From: Pseudomonas allokribbensis | GTDB taxonomy: Bacteria; Pseudomonadota; Gammaproteobacteria; Pseudomonadales; Pseudomonadaceae | NCBI RefSeq assembly: GCF_014863605.1 | Contig: NZ_CP062252.1 | Coordinates: 815,001 to 879,000, forward strand | Length of the DNA: 64,000 nt | Direction: 5' to 3' | Part shown: positions 39,791-47,594 of the stretch, piece by piece | How positions within the stretch are numbered: position 1 is the stretch's first letter | How the letters are laid out: the number at the start of each line of letters is the position of its first letter | Program-made: the position numbers and the translations under genes | Notes under the pieces: generated by a model | What the model was told of the DNA's origin: nothing | Database searches by the model: none | What the model saw: the letters and a program-made list of their open reading frames with translations, nothing else

Positions 39791-40094
39791 CGGACGAATC
39801 GCTGAGCATGTCGATCGGGCGGATGTCGAAATCCCGCTCCAGATACTCCATGCGCTGAGCGAGAAACTGCTGCATGTGCGGCAGGTTCGAGTGCACGTCC
39901 AGGTGCGCCTGGGTTTCCCAGATCTCGTAGAAAATGAACAGGCTCGGATCTTCCTTGTCGCGCAGCATGTGGTACTCGATGCAGCCGGGTTCGGCGCGGC
40001 TCGGCTCGACGTAGGCGCGGAAAAACGCTTCGAAGGCTTCGGCTTTTTCCGGGCGGGTCTTGGCGTGCAGGATGAAACCCTGGCGTTCGCTCAT
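39780..40094 (-). CDS. Antibiotic biosynthesis monooxygenase (ABM) domain protein
   Basis: A 104-residue ferredoxin-like-fold protein (KAEAFEAFFRAYVEPSRAEPGC, then FIFYEIWETQAHLDVHSNLPHM), typical of small cofactor-free quinone-forming monooxygenases such as YgiN. In E. coli, ygiN pairs with mdaB in a quinone cycle, and here an MdaB-like gene is the next gene on the other side, so a shared role in quinone redox stress is plausible. The start is ATG, with the divergent gene 200 bases away. Confidence 0.82.
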   Translation of the reverse strand: MSERQGFILHAKTRPEKAEAFEAFFRAYVEPSRAEPGCIEYHMLRDKEDPSLFIFYEIWETQAHLDVHSNLPHMQQFLAQRMEYLERDFDIRPIDMLSDSSASR

Positions 40095-40294
40095 CGCAAA
40101 AAACTCCTCAGATTCAGATGGCGGCCAATCCTAAGGCAACAATCGGCATTCGATTCGTGCGTTTTACTCAAATGAATTTTGCGCAACCGCGGCTTATTCC
40201 GCGCGAGGCGCATCATTAATCTGCCGCCATCCAGTTTTCCCCTTCTCCATCCAGCGCTCTGCGCTGCGTATCGGAATCCGATCGAGGCTGTCCC

Positions 40295-40885
40295 ATGAAA
40301 AAAGTGCTGTTGCTCAACGGCGGTAAAAAATTCGCCCACTCCGACGGTCGCTACAACGCCACCCTGCACGAAGCGGCGCTGAGCGTGCTGGATCGCGGCG
40401 GTGTCGACGTCAAGACCACCTTCATCGACGAGGGTTACGACATCGCCGAAGAAGTCGCCAAATTTCTCTGGGCCGACGTGATCATTTATCAGATGCCGGG
40501 CTGGTGGATGGGCGCGCCATGGACCGTGAAAAAGTACCTCGACGAAGTGTTCACCGAAGGCCACGGCAGTCTGTACGCCAGCGACGGTCGCACCCGTTCC
40601 GACTCCTCGCAGAAGTACGGCAGCGGCGGTCTGATCCAGGGCAAGCAATACATGCTGTCGCTGACCTGGAACGCGCCGCAGCAGGCGTTCGATGACCCGA
40701 CCGACTTCTTCGAAGCCAAAGGCGTGGACGCTGTTTACTTCCCGTTCCACAAGGCCAACGAGTTCCTCGGCATGACCGGCCTGCCGACCTTCCTCTGCGT
40801 GGACGTGATGAAACGCCCGAACATCGAAGCGGATGTGGCACGTTACGAGCAGCATCTGACCGAGGTGTTTGGCCTCAAGGCCTGA
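40295..40885 (+). CDS. mdaB: MdaB-like NAD(P)H:quinone oxidoreductase
   Basis: A 196-residue flavodoxin-fold FAD enzyme that reduces quinones by two electrons. MdaB family blocks are visible: LLNGGKKFAHSDGRYN, YQMPGWWMGAPWTVKKYLDEVF, and LSLTWNAPQQAFDDP. It is divergent from the YgiN-like ABM gene and followed by a LysR gene in the same direction 60 bases on, which may regulate it. Confidence 0.88.
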   Translation: MKKVLLLNGGKKFAHSDGRYNATLHEAALSVLDRGGVDVKTTFIDEGYDIAEEVAKFLWADVIIYQMPGWWMGAPWTVKKYLDEVFTEGHGSLYASDGRTRSDSSQKYGSGGLIQGKQYMLSLTWNAPQQAFDDPTDFFEAKGVDAVYFPFHKANEFLGMTGLPTFLCVDVMKRPNIEADVARYEQHLTEVFGLKA

Positions 40886-40945
40886 CGCTCGGCTACTATC
40901 GAAGGCCTGAGCTTGCGCAGCAGGCCTTTCGATTCGAGGACACCC

Positions 40946-41857
40946 GTGAAAGCCAGATCCGATGAGTTGCAGATTTTCGTCTGCGTGATCGAATGCGGTT
41001 CGATCTCCGCCGCCGCCGAGCAGGTCGGACAGACGCCGTCGGCCGTCAGCCGCACGCTGTCGCGGCTGGAAGCCAAGCTCGACACCACGCTGATCAACCG
41101 CACGACCCGGCGCATGGACCTGACCGAGGAAGGCAAGTATTTCTTCGAACAGGCCAAGCTGATCCTCGACCAGCTGGATCAGCTCGAGGAGCGCCTTTCT
41201 TCGCGCCAACAGACGCCGTCCGGTCGGCTGCGAATCAACGCCGCATCGCCGTTCATGCTCCACGCCATCGTGCCGTACATCGACGAATTCCGGCGGCTGT
41301 ACCCGGACATCCAGCTCGAACTCAACAGCAATGACTTGATCATTGACCTGCTGGAACAAAGCACCGACGTCGCCATCCGCATCGGCACCCTCGCCGATTC
41401 GACGTTGCATGCCCGCTCGCTCGGTTGCAGTCCGCTGTTGATCGTTGCCAGTCCCGCCTATCTGGAAAAACACGGCGCGCCGCTGGAAGTGGCCGACCTC
41501 AGCGAACACACCTTGCTCGGCTTCACCCAGAACGAAGGCCTCAACCAGTGGCCGCTGCGTTACGTACACGGTGATCGCTGGCCGATCACCCCGGTGATCA
41601 GCGCCTCCAGCGGCGAGACGGTTCGGCATCTGGCGCTGGAAGGCCAGGGCATTGCCTGCCTCTCGCATTTCATGACCATCGACGACATTCGCGCCGGGCG
41701 CCTCAAGGTGTTGCTGGCGGAATTCAACAGCGGTTATCGCCAACCGATCAACGCGGTGTACTACCGCAACTCGCAACTGGCGCTGCGGATCCAGTGCTTC
41801 CTGGACTTCATCCAGAGCAAACTGGCGGCTTACGCCAGTGCTGATTTCAAAGGCTGA
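40946..41857 (+). CDS. LysR-family regulator
   Basis: A 303-residue LysR protein (DELQIFVCVIECGSISAAAE, then SAVSRTLSRLEAKLDTTL) of the type with RRMDLTEEGKYFFEQAK, close to the DsdC/AaeR-like group. The start is GTG, preceded by GAGGA at five bases. The only upstream in-frame start is TTG at 40913 and gives no family sequence. It lies between mdaB and the epimerase gene; either could be its target. Confidence 0.86.
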   Translation: MKARSDELQIFVCVIECGSISAAAEQVGQTPSAVSRTLSRLEAKLDTTLINRTTRRMDLTEEGKYFFEQAKLILDQLDQLEERLSSRQQTPSGRLRINAASPFMLHAIVPYIDEFRRLYPDIQLELNSNDLIIDLLEQSTDVAIRIGTLADSTLHARSLGCSPLLIVASPAYLEKHGAPLEVADLSEHTLLGFTQNEGLNQWPLRYVHGDRWPITPVISASSGETVRHLALEGQGIACLSHFMTIDDIRAGRLKVLLAEFNSGYRQPINAVYYRNSQLALRIQCFLDFIQSKLAAYASADFKG

Positions 41858-41960
41858 TTCGTGATCCCTGCGCAAGAGTGAATTGGCTGAGGGCGGGTTT
41901 TTCCACCGGACTCGCCGGTCGATACTCGTTGCATCACTTATTCACGCAGGGAGTTTCTCC

Positions 41961-42854
41961 ATGAACGTATTCGTCACCGGCGCTGCCGGCTTTATCGGCG
42001 GCTCCATCGCTACCGGTCTGGTCAAGGCCGGGCACACCGTCACCGGTCTGGTGCGCGGCGCCGAGCAGGCTGATGAGTTGAAAGCACTGGGCATCACCCC
42101 GGTGATCGGCACCCTCGACGACAAGGCACTGCTGGCCGAACAGGCCCGCGCCGCCGACGCCGTGATCAACGCCGCCAGCAGCGACCATCGCGGCGCGGTC
42201 GAAGCCTTGCTCGATGCCCTGCGCGGCTCGAACAAAGTGTTCCTGCACACCAGCGGTTCGAGCATCGTCGGCGATGCGTCGGGCGGCAAATCCAGCGATG
42301 TCATCTACTTCGAAGACAACCTGCCGGAGCCGACCGTCGACAAGGCCGCACGCGTGGCCATCGACAACCTGATCCTCGCCGCAGCGAAGGATGGCGTGAA
42401 CTCGGCCGTCATCTGCAACACCCTGATCTACGGCCACAGCCTGGGCGTCCATCGCGACAGCGTGCAACTGCCGCGCCTGCTGAAACAGGCGCGCAAAAGC
42501 GGCGTGGTGCGTCACGTCGGCACTGGCCAGAACATCTGGTCCAACGTGCACATCGAAGACGTGGTGTCTCTGTACCTGCTGGCGCTGACCAAAAACGTCC
42601 CGGGCACGTTCTACTTCGTCGAAAGCGGCGAAGCGTCGTTCATCGACATGACCACCGCCATGGCCCAGGCCCTGAATCTGGGCCAGCCACAGGACTGGCC
42701 GCTGAAAGACGCCGAAGCAGAGTGGGGCTACGAAATGGCCAACTACGGCCTGGGCTCCAACAGCCGGGTACGCGGCAAACACGCCCGTGAGCTGCTGGGC
42801 TGGGTACCGAAGCGCACGTCAGTGGTCGAGTGGATTCGCAACGAAATGGTGTGA
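41961..42854 (+). CDS. NAD-dependent epimerase/dehydratase (extended/atypical SDR)
   Basis: A 297-residue Rossmann protein. TGAAGFIGGSIATGLVKAGH is the nucleotide site and the region after DAVINAASSDHRGAVEAL gives the substrate pocket. The classical YxxxK is not evident (IYFEDNLPE lies there instead), which puts it among atypical SDRs. CAGGGAG precedes the ATG; an in-frame start 78 bases upstream was rejected. It is monocistronic with a strong terminator. Confidence 0.82.
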   Translation: MNVFVTGAAGFIGGSIATGLVKAGHTVTGLVRGAEQADELKALGITPVIGTLDDKALLAEQARAADAVINAASSDHRGAVEALLDALRGSNKVFLHTSGSSIVGDASGGKSSDVIYFEDNLPEPTVDKAARVAIDNLILAAAKDGVNSAVICNTLIYGHSLGVHRDSVQLPRLLKQARKSGVVRHVGTGQNIWSNVHIEDVVSLYLLALTKNVPGTFYFVESGEASFIDMTTAMAQALNLGQPQDWPLKDAEAEWGYEMANYGLGSNSRVRGKHARELLGWVPKRTSVVEWIRNEMV

Positions 42855-42880
42855 GCCCATCCGCGCATCCGGGCCTTGCC

Positions 42881-42917
42881 AAACCTGTGGGAGCATCGTG
42901 CTCCCACAGGTTTTTTT
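42881..42917 (+). terminator. Strong rho-independent terminator after the epimerase gene
   Basis: A perfect 15-base-pair stem, AAACCTGTGGGAGCA/TGCTCCCACAGGTTT, with a TCG loop and a T7 tail. It isolates the carbamoyltransferase region from upstream transcription. Confidence 0.94.
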
Positions 42918-43009
42918 GTGCCCCGGAAATTCAGGACATGAACATGGGATCTGATTTTTAGGCGGCTGTTTATCGAGACGTTCAGAAATTTCCTACTAGT
43001 CTGATCCCC

Positions 43010-43115
43010 GCACAGGCATGGCCAACGCAGCTGGCCGGTTTGTAGGATAGCGGGCACCCACTGGTTGTCTGGCCATGAGGCCAGGTCGGTGGGTAACGCC
43101 CGTGGAATTTTTTTG
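43010..43115 (+). promoter_or_regulatory. Structured leader with terminator-like hairpin before the carbamoyltransferase operon
   Basis: Two hairpins in series. The first is GGCCA/TGGCC (43020-43036). The second is a nested stem: CGGGC (43051)/GCCCG (43098), ACCCACTG (43056)/CGGTGGGT (43087), CTGGCC (43069)/GGCCAG (43079) with an ATGA loop. It is followed by a T7 run at 43108-43114. A TACTAG (42994) may be a -10. The stem plus T-run looks like an intrinsic terminator or attenuator. No known riboswitch class was recognised. Confidence 0.55.
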
Positions 43116-43130
43116 CAAAAGGAATTTGCG

Positions 43131-43163
43131 ATGGCAATACGCACCTCTGCTGCCTGCACGTAA
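43131..43163 (+). CDS. 10-codon ORF (MAIRTSAACT) with strong RBS
   Basis: ATG with AAAAGGAA seven bases upstream, ten codons, then TAA. It sits directly after the leader hairpin and T-run and 137 bases before the carbamoyltransferase. It could be a leader peptide for attenuation or a peptide substrate or scaffold for the operon. Too short to judge by coding statistics; called on the RBS and its position only. Confidence 0.35.
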   Translation: MAIRTSAACT

Positions 43164-43299
43164 AGGCATATCCCGGGCGAACCAGACGATTTCGCCTCCT
43201 CACGGTTCATGACTCGGCGCCAAGCGCCTTGGCCGGAGCATTGCGCTCTTCGGTCGTGGGCACACTCATCCGCGAAATTGGCAAGAACAAGGAGTAGTT

Positions 43300-45021
43300 A
43301 TGGTCATTTTGGGCATTACCAATAACGATTTGTCGGGCGCTTGCCTGGTACGCGATGGTCAGATTCTCTCGGCGGTCAGCGAAGAGCGTTTCACCCGCAT
43401 CAAGGACCACAAGATCTGGCCCGCCAAGTCCATCGAGTTTGTGTTGAGCCAGGCTGGCGTGTCACTGGAAGATATCGACTACGTGGCTTACGGATGGAAT
43501 GCCGGTTTCAACGCAGATAAACACCTTGAGTTGTATTTCGACCGAATCGTCGAGGAAGTCCGGAACAACCCCGAAGGCCTGGCGCAGTTCCGCCAGCGGG
43601 TCACCGATGAAGTCCGAAACGACAGAGAGAAGCGTGCCGAATTCGACCAATACATTGTCGCCAATGGCCTGGCCGGCAAGGCGTATTACATCGACCACCA
43701 TGAATGCCACGCCCTCGGTGCTTATGTCTGCTCGCCGTTCGATGAAGCCTTGACCCTGACCTGTGACGGGCGCGGCGACTTCCAGTCGCTGACCGTGACC
43801 TGGTACAGCCCGACCGAAACCACGGTGCTGCAGCGCGAAACCAGCATCGACAGCCTGGGTTACTTCTACGGCCGGATCACTCATTTGCTGGGCTACAAAC
43901 CGAACCGGCATGAAGGCAAGGTCACGGGGCTGGCCGCTTTTGGTGATCCGCAGAAGTTGCTGGGGGTGATGCAGCAGATGATCCGTTTTGAAGACGGGCG
44001 CATCAAAGCCCGTTGCGGCGACCTGTTCGTACCGTCCTACAACCACTACAGCGAATCACTGGAAACCCTTTTCTCCCGGGAAACCCCCGAGGATATCGCC
44101 GCCGCCGTGCAGCGCCACTCCGAAGACTTGCTGGTGGCGATCGTCAAACATCACCTGGAACAACGCGGCAGCACCAACCTGTGCCTGGCCGGCGGTGTGT
44201 TTGGCAACGTCAAACTCAACCAGCGCCTGCGCGAGATTCCCGGCGTGAAAAACGTCTATGTGCTGCCGTGCATGGGCGATGGCGGGTTGGCGCTGGCGGC
44301 GGCTGTCGGGGCGGCGTACCTGGAGAACGGTACCCGCTTCAAGAATCCGGCAATGACCCTCGGGCCGGAATCGCGCAGCGTTTCGCAGAACATCAACCTG
44401 ATCCATCGCGACTACCCTGAACTCGGTTATCACACACCGTCGAACATCATCGACGTGCTGACCGACGCACTGATGGAAAACCAGGTGCTGGGCATGTTCA
44501 AGGGCAAGATGGAGTTCGGCCCGCGCTCACTGTGCAACCGCAGCATCGTCTATCACGCGCAGGATGGCGAAGTGAACGACTGGCTGAACAAACGCATGCA
44601 CCGCACCGAGTTCATGCCGTTCGGCCCGGTCACCGCCATTGAACAGGCAGCGGCCTGCTACGTCGGCTGGGATGAGGATCAAGTGGCGGCAGACACCATG
44701 ACCATGACCTACGATTGTCATCCGCAGTTCAGCGAAGCGAGCCCGGCGGTGGTGCACATCGATGGCACGGCGCGGCCGCAGATCATTCGCCCGGAGCGTG
44801 ATCCATTCATGCATCGGCTGTTGAATGCCTGGCATGAGCGGACCGGTCAGGCAGCGTTGATCAACACCTCGTTCAACCGGCACGAAGAGCCGATCGTGTG
44901 TTCGCCTCAGGATGCGCTGGATGCGTTGAAAGAAGGGATGGTCGATCTGGTGGTGATGAGTGAATCACTGATTGTCTGGCGCAAAGGCAAAAACAGCTTC
45001 ACCCAACAACGCTTCGAATAA
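43300..45021 (+). CDS. NodU/TobZ-type O-carbamoyltransferase
   Basis: A 573-residue enzyme that moves a carbamoyl group from carbamoyl phosphate, via carbamoyl-AMP, to a hydroxyl of a sugar or metabolite. The N-terminal YrdC-independent Kae1-like domain carries HHECH (133-137), which binds iron, with GDGGLAL and GGVFGNVKLNQ. The C-terminal domain shows MEFGPRSLCNRSI and LINTSFNRHEEPI. Length matches the family (about 570). AAGGAG precedes the ATG by five bases. First large gene of a five-gene run. The acceptor is unknown; a product of the operon or a surface glycan are both possible. Confidence 0.9.
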   Translation: MVILGITNNDLSGACLVRDGQILSAVSEERFTRIKDHKIWPAKSIEFVLSQAGVSLEDIDYVAYGWNAGFNADKHLELYFDRIVEEVRNNPEGLAQFRQRVTDEVRNDREKRAEFDQYIVANGLAGKAYYIDHHECHALGAYVCSPFDEALTLTCDGRGDFQSLTVTWYSPTETTVLQRETSIDSLGYFYGRITHLLGYKPNRHEGKVTGLAAFGDPQKLLGVMQQMIRFEDGRIKARCGDLFVPSYNHYSESLETLFSRETPEDIAAAVQRHSEDLLVAIVKHHLEQRGSTNLCLAGGVFGNVKLNQRLREIPGVKNVYVLPCMGDGGLALAAAVGAAYLENGTRFKNPAMTLGPESRSVSQNINLIHRDYPELGYHTPSNIIDVLTDALMENQVLGMFKGKMEFGPRSLCNRSIVYHAQDGEVNDWLNKRMHRTEFMPFGPVTAIEQAAACYVGWDEDQVAADTMTMTYDCHPQFSEASPAVVHIDGTARPQIIRPERDPFMHRLLNAWHERTGQAALINTSFNRHEEPIVCSPQDALDALKEGMVDLVVMSESLIVWRKGKNSFTQQRFE

Positions 45022-45085
45022 TGGATGGATGGTTACAGGGCTCCGCTGGAGCCCTGCTCAGGAGTATCGAGCGTATGGTTGACCC

Positions 45086-46261
45086 ATGTATCTGATCTTT
45101 TTCGGGTTCTTTGCGGCAGAAGGGATCATCTATCCGTTCTGGCCGACCTGGCTGAATTCGCTGGGTTTCAGCGCCAGCCAGATTGGCCTGCTGATCGCGG
45201 CGGTCTATTGGCCCCAAGTCGTGACCGGAGTGTTGATCACTTACGTGGCCGATTGGCGCGTGGACCAATTGCGGCTCGCGGCGTTTCTCGGTTTCTCGGC
45301 GTCGTTGTGTACGTTGCTGTTCTATTTCATGCCGGTGCACCTGTGGGGATTCGTGTGCCTGAGCATCCTGTTTGGCGGGCTGTGGATGGTGGTGTTGCCG
45401 CTGTCCGAGTCCTATCTGCTCAAGCGTGACAAGCAAGCCCTGCAGAACTACGGCTGGGTCCGTGCGGTGGGCTCTTCAGCATTTATCCTGACTTCGACCC
45501 TCGGCGGCCTGTTGTTTGCGCAGTACAGCCAGTCATGGGTGCCGGTGGTGATTGCCGCGTGCATGTTGCTCACCGCGCTGGCGTGCCTGTGGCTGAAGCG
45601 TCAGGTCACGCTGGCGCATCTGCAACCGCCCGAGCGTGCGACGAAACGGCCCGACTGGAAGGCGCTGTTCGCCCAAAAAGGCCTGTTGATCGCGATTGCC
45701 GCCGCCAGCTTCATTCAACTGAGTCACACCCTGTACTTTTCCACGGCGTCGATTGGCTGGGGCGTGAAGGGCTATTCTTCAACCGCCATCGGGGTGTTCT
45801 GGTCAGTGGCGGTGATCGCGGAAATCACTTATTTCGCGTTCTCCAACAAGGTCCTGTCGTTCTGTTCGCCGTTGCCCATCGTGATGTTTTCCAGTGTCTG
45901 TGCGGCGGCGCGCTGGGCGTTGTTTTCCGAAAGCGATGCGGTGCCGGTGATCCTGCTGGGGCAATGCCTGCACGCCTTGAGTTTCGCGGCGTATCACTCG
46001 GCGATCATGCGCTGCATTCGCGATCACGCCCCGCCAGATATCCAGGTGTTTACCCAGGGTGTCTATTACTCGCTGGCGGTTGCCTTGCCCATGGGCCTGG
46101 CCACACCCTTTGCCGGGTATCTGTACGAGACGCAGCCACAATGGTCCTGGTATGTCATGGCGCTGTTTGCCCTGATGGGAACCGTGCTGGCATTCATTGC
46201 TCACCAGAAAATGCGAAGTGCAACCGATGCCACAACGAACGTTTACAGCCGTCTGCTTTGA
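45086..46261 (+). CDS. MFS transporter (HcaT/MFS_1-like family)
   Basis: A 391-residue membrane protein with about 12 hydrophobic segments and the opening FFAAEGIIYPFWPTWLNSLGFSASQIG-type sequence of HcaT-like transporters (short forms of the family). Stop codons just upstream fix the ATG, although the nearest GGAG is about 20 bases away, so its translation may be coupled to the carbamoyltransferase. Its end overlaps the HAD gene by 35 bases. It probably moves the substrate or product of this operon. Confidence 0.87.
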   Translation: MYLIFFGFFAAEGIIYPFWPTWLNSLGFSASQIGLLIAAVYWPQVVTGVLITYVADWRVDQLRLAAFLGFSASLCTLLFYFMPVHLWGFVCLSILFGGLWMVVLPLSESYLLKRDKQALQNYGWVRAVGSSAFILTSTLGGLLFAQYSQSWVPVVIAACMLLTALACLWLKRQVTLAHLQPPERATKRPDWKALFAQKGLLIAIAAASFIQLSHTLYFSTASIGWGVKGYSSTAIGVFWSVAVIAEITYFAFSNKVLSFCSPLPIVMFSSVCAAARWALFSESDAVPVILLGQCLHALSFAAYHSAIMRCIRDHAPPDIQVFTQGVYYSLAVALPMGLATPFAGYLYETQPQWSWYVMALFALMGTVLAFIAHQKMRSATDATTNVYSRLL

Positions 46262-46934
46262 TATGGACGGCGTGCTTATCCAGTCTCGCGAGGTCATCGA
46301 GTTCGCCTGGACCACGGTGGCGCGCAACTACGGTGTTGCCGTCGATCAGGCGTTCATCGACGATCACATTCACGGTCGCCCGGGCGGTTACACCCTGCAG
46401 GCCCTGTTTGGTCAGTTCGACGAACAGACGCGCGTGGCCATCAAGCAAGAAGTCGACGCCATCGAAGAGGTTTCGATCTGTTCGCTGGTGCCGGGCGTCG
46501 CTGCGTTCATCGCCCAATTGAATGGGCGCGTGCCGCTGGCGCTGGTGACCAGCAGTTGGCGAGCGCGAGTCGACCACGTTTTGCAGCAACACGACCTGAC
46601 GTCGGTTTTCGACTGCATCATCTGCCGCGACGATGTGCGCAGTGGCAAACCGGCTCCCGATCCTTATCGCCTGGCCGCTGCCCGACTGGAGCGTCAGAGC
46701 GATGAATGCCTGGTCTTCGAAGATTCCGTCAGCGGCGTGCAGTCGGCGGTCAGCAGCGGCGCGCTGTGCATCGGTATCGGCGACGACCCGACGCTGACCA
46801 CTCACGGGGCACTGCGGACGTACGCGGATTTCACGGCGCTCCCGGTCTCGCAGGGCGGGGTGGATACACACCTCTATGCCGACGGTGGGTTGTTTATCAG
46901 CGGGCAGCTTGCCCAGAGGTTCGCACGCTCATGA
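46227..46934 (+). CDS. HAD-superfamily phosphatase/phosphoglucomutase-like hydrolase
   Basis: A 235-residue HAD subfamily IA protein with motif I FDMDGVLIQS, motif II LVTSSW, motif III lysine in RSGKPAPDPYR and motif IV VFEDSVSGVQSA. Such enzymes dephosphorylate small sugar or organic phosphates. The ATG giving MPQRTFTAV was chosen, inside the end of the MFS gene; a TTG frame 30 bases upstream is possible. It is coupled to the next gene by ATGA. Confidence 0.85.
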   Translation: MPQRTFTAVCFDMDGVLIQSREVIEFAWTTVARNYGVAVDQAFIDDHIHGRPGGYTLQALFGQFDEQTRVAIKQEVDAIEEVSICSLVPGVAAFIAQLNGRVPLALVTSSWRARVDHVLQQHDLTSVFDCIICRDDVRSGKPAPDPYRLAAARLERQSDECLVFEDSVSGVQSAVSSGALCIGIGDDPTLTTHGALRTYADFTALPVSQGGVDTHLYADGGLFISGQLAQRFARS

Positions 46935-47569
46935 CACCGACCTTGCGACACGCGACCGTCCTGTGGAATTTCCTGGGGGCGGGGCGCCAACACAGCGATT
47001 GTGAGCTGATCGTGGTGTGCGGCTCCTACGACCTGCGGGTCTGCGATTACGCCTGCCAGTTGCTGAAAAAAGGCGTCGCCCCGCATCTGTTGTTTACCGG
47101 CAACACTGGTAACTGGACGAAGCATTTGTGGGAACGGACCGAAGCCGATATTTTTGCGCAACGGGCCATGGTGCAAGGCGTTTCGGCGGATCAGTTCACC
47201 CTCGAATCCCGTGCCACCAACTTCGCCGAGAACATCGCGTTTGCCCGAGCGTTGTTCCCGGACGTGCGCCGGGCGACGTTCCTGACCAAACCGAATTCGA
47301 TCCGGCGCGTGGCGTTGACCTTGCCCGTTCAATGGCCAGGGCTTGAGGCCTGGGTGGATGCGCCGTCCTTCAGTTTTCCGGGGGAGGTCAGCAACCTGAT
47401 CGGGGTCCTGGGGCTGATCGACGAAATGGTCGGGGATGTGCACCGGATCATGGTTTACCCTTCGCTGGGCTTTCAGGTCGAGCAGGTGATTCCCGAGGAA
47501 GTCGAGGTAGCCTGGCGCTACCTGATCGAACAAGGATTCGATCACCATTTGATCAAAGGCAGACACTGA
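46931..47569 (+). CDS. DUF218 (YdcF/SanA-like) protein
   Basis: A 212-residue DUF218 protein. Family motifs are LIVVCGSYDLRVCDYA, LLFTGNTGNWTK, ESRATNFAENIAFARAL and the TKPNSIRRVALTL segment. YdcF of E. coli has this fold and binds S-adenosylmethionine, but the family function is not settled. There is no signal or membrane segment, so it is the soluble YdcF type and not SanA. The start overlaps the HAD stop (ATGA). Confidence 0.82.
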   Translation: MTPTLRHATVLWNFLGAGRQHSDCELIVVCGSYDLRVCDYACQLLKKGVAPHLLFTGNTGNWTKHLWERTEADIFAQRAMVQGVSADQFTLESRATNFAENIAFARALFPDVRRATFLTKPNSIRRVALTLPVQWPGLEAWVDAPSFSFPGEVSNLIGVLGLIDEMVGDVHRIMVYPSLGFQVEQVIPEEVEVAWRYLIEQGFDHHLIKGRH

Positions 47570-47594
47570 CGCCGAGCTGCCGCCGGAGACTGAC

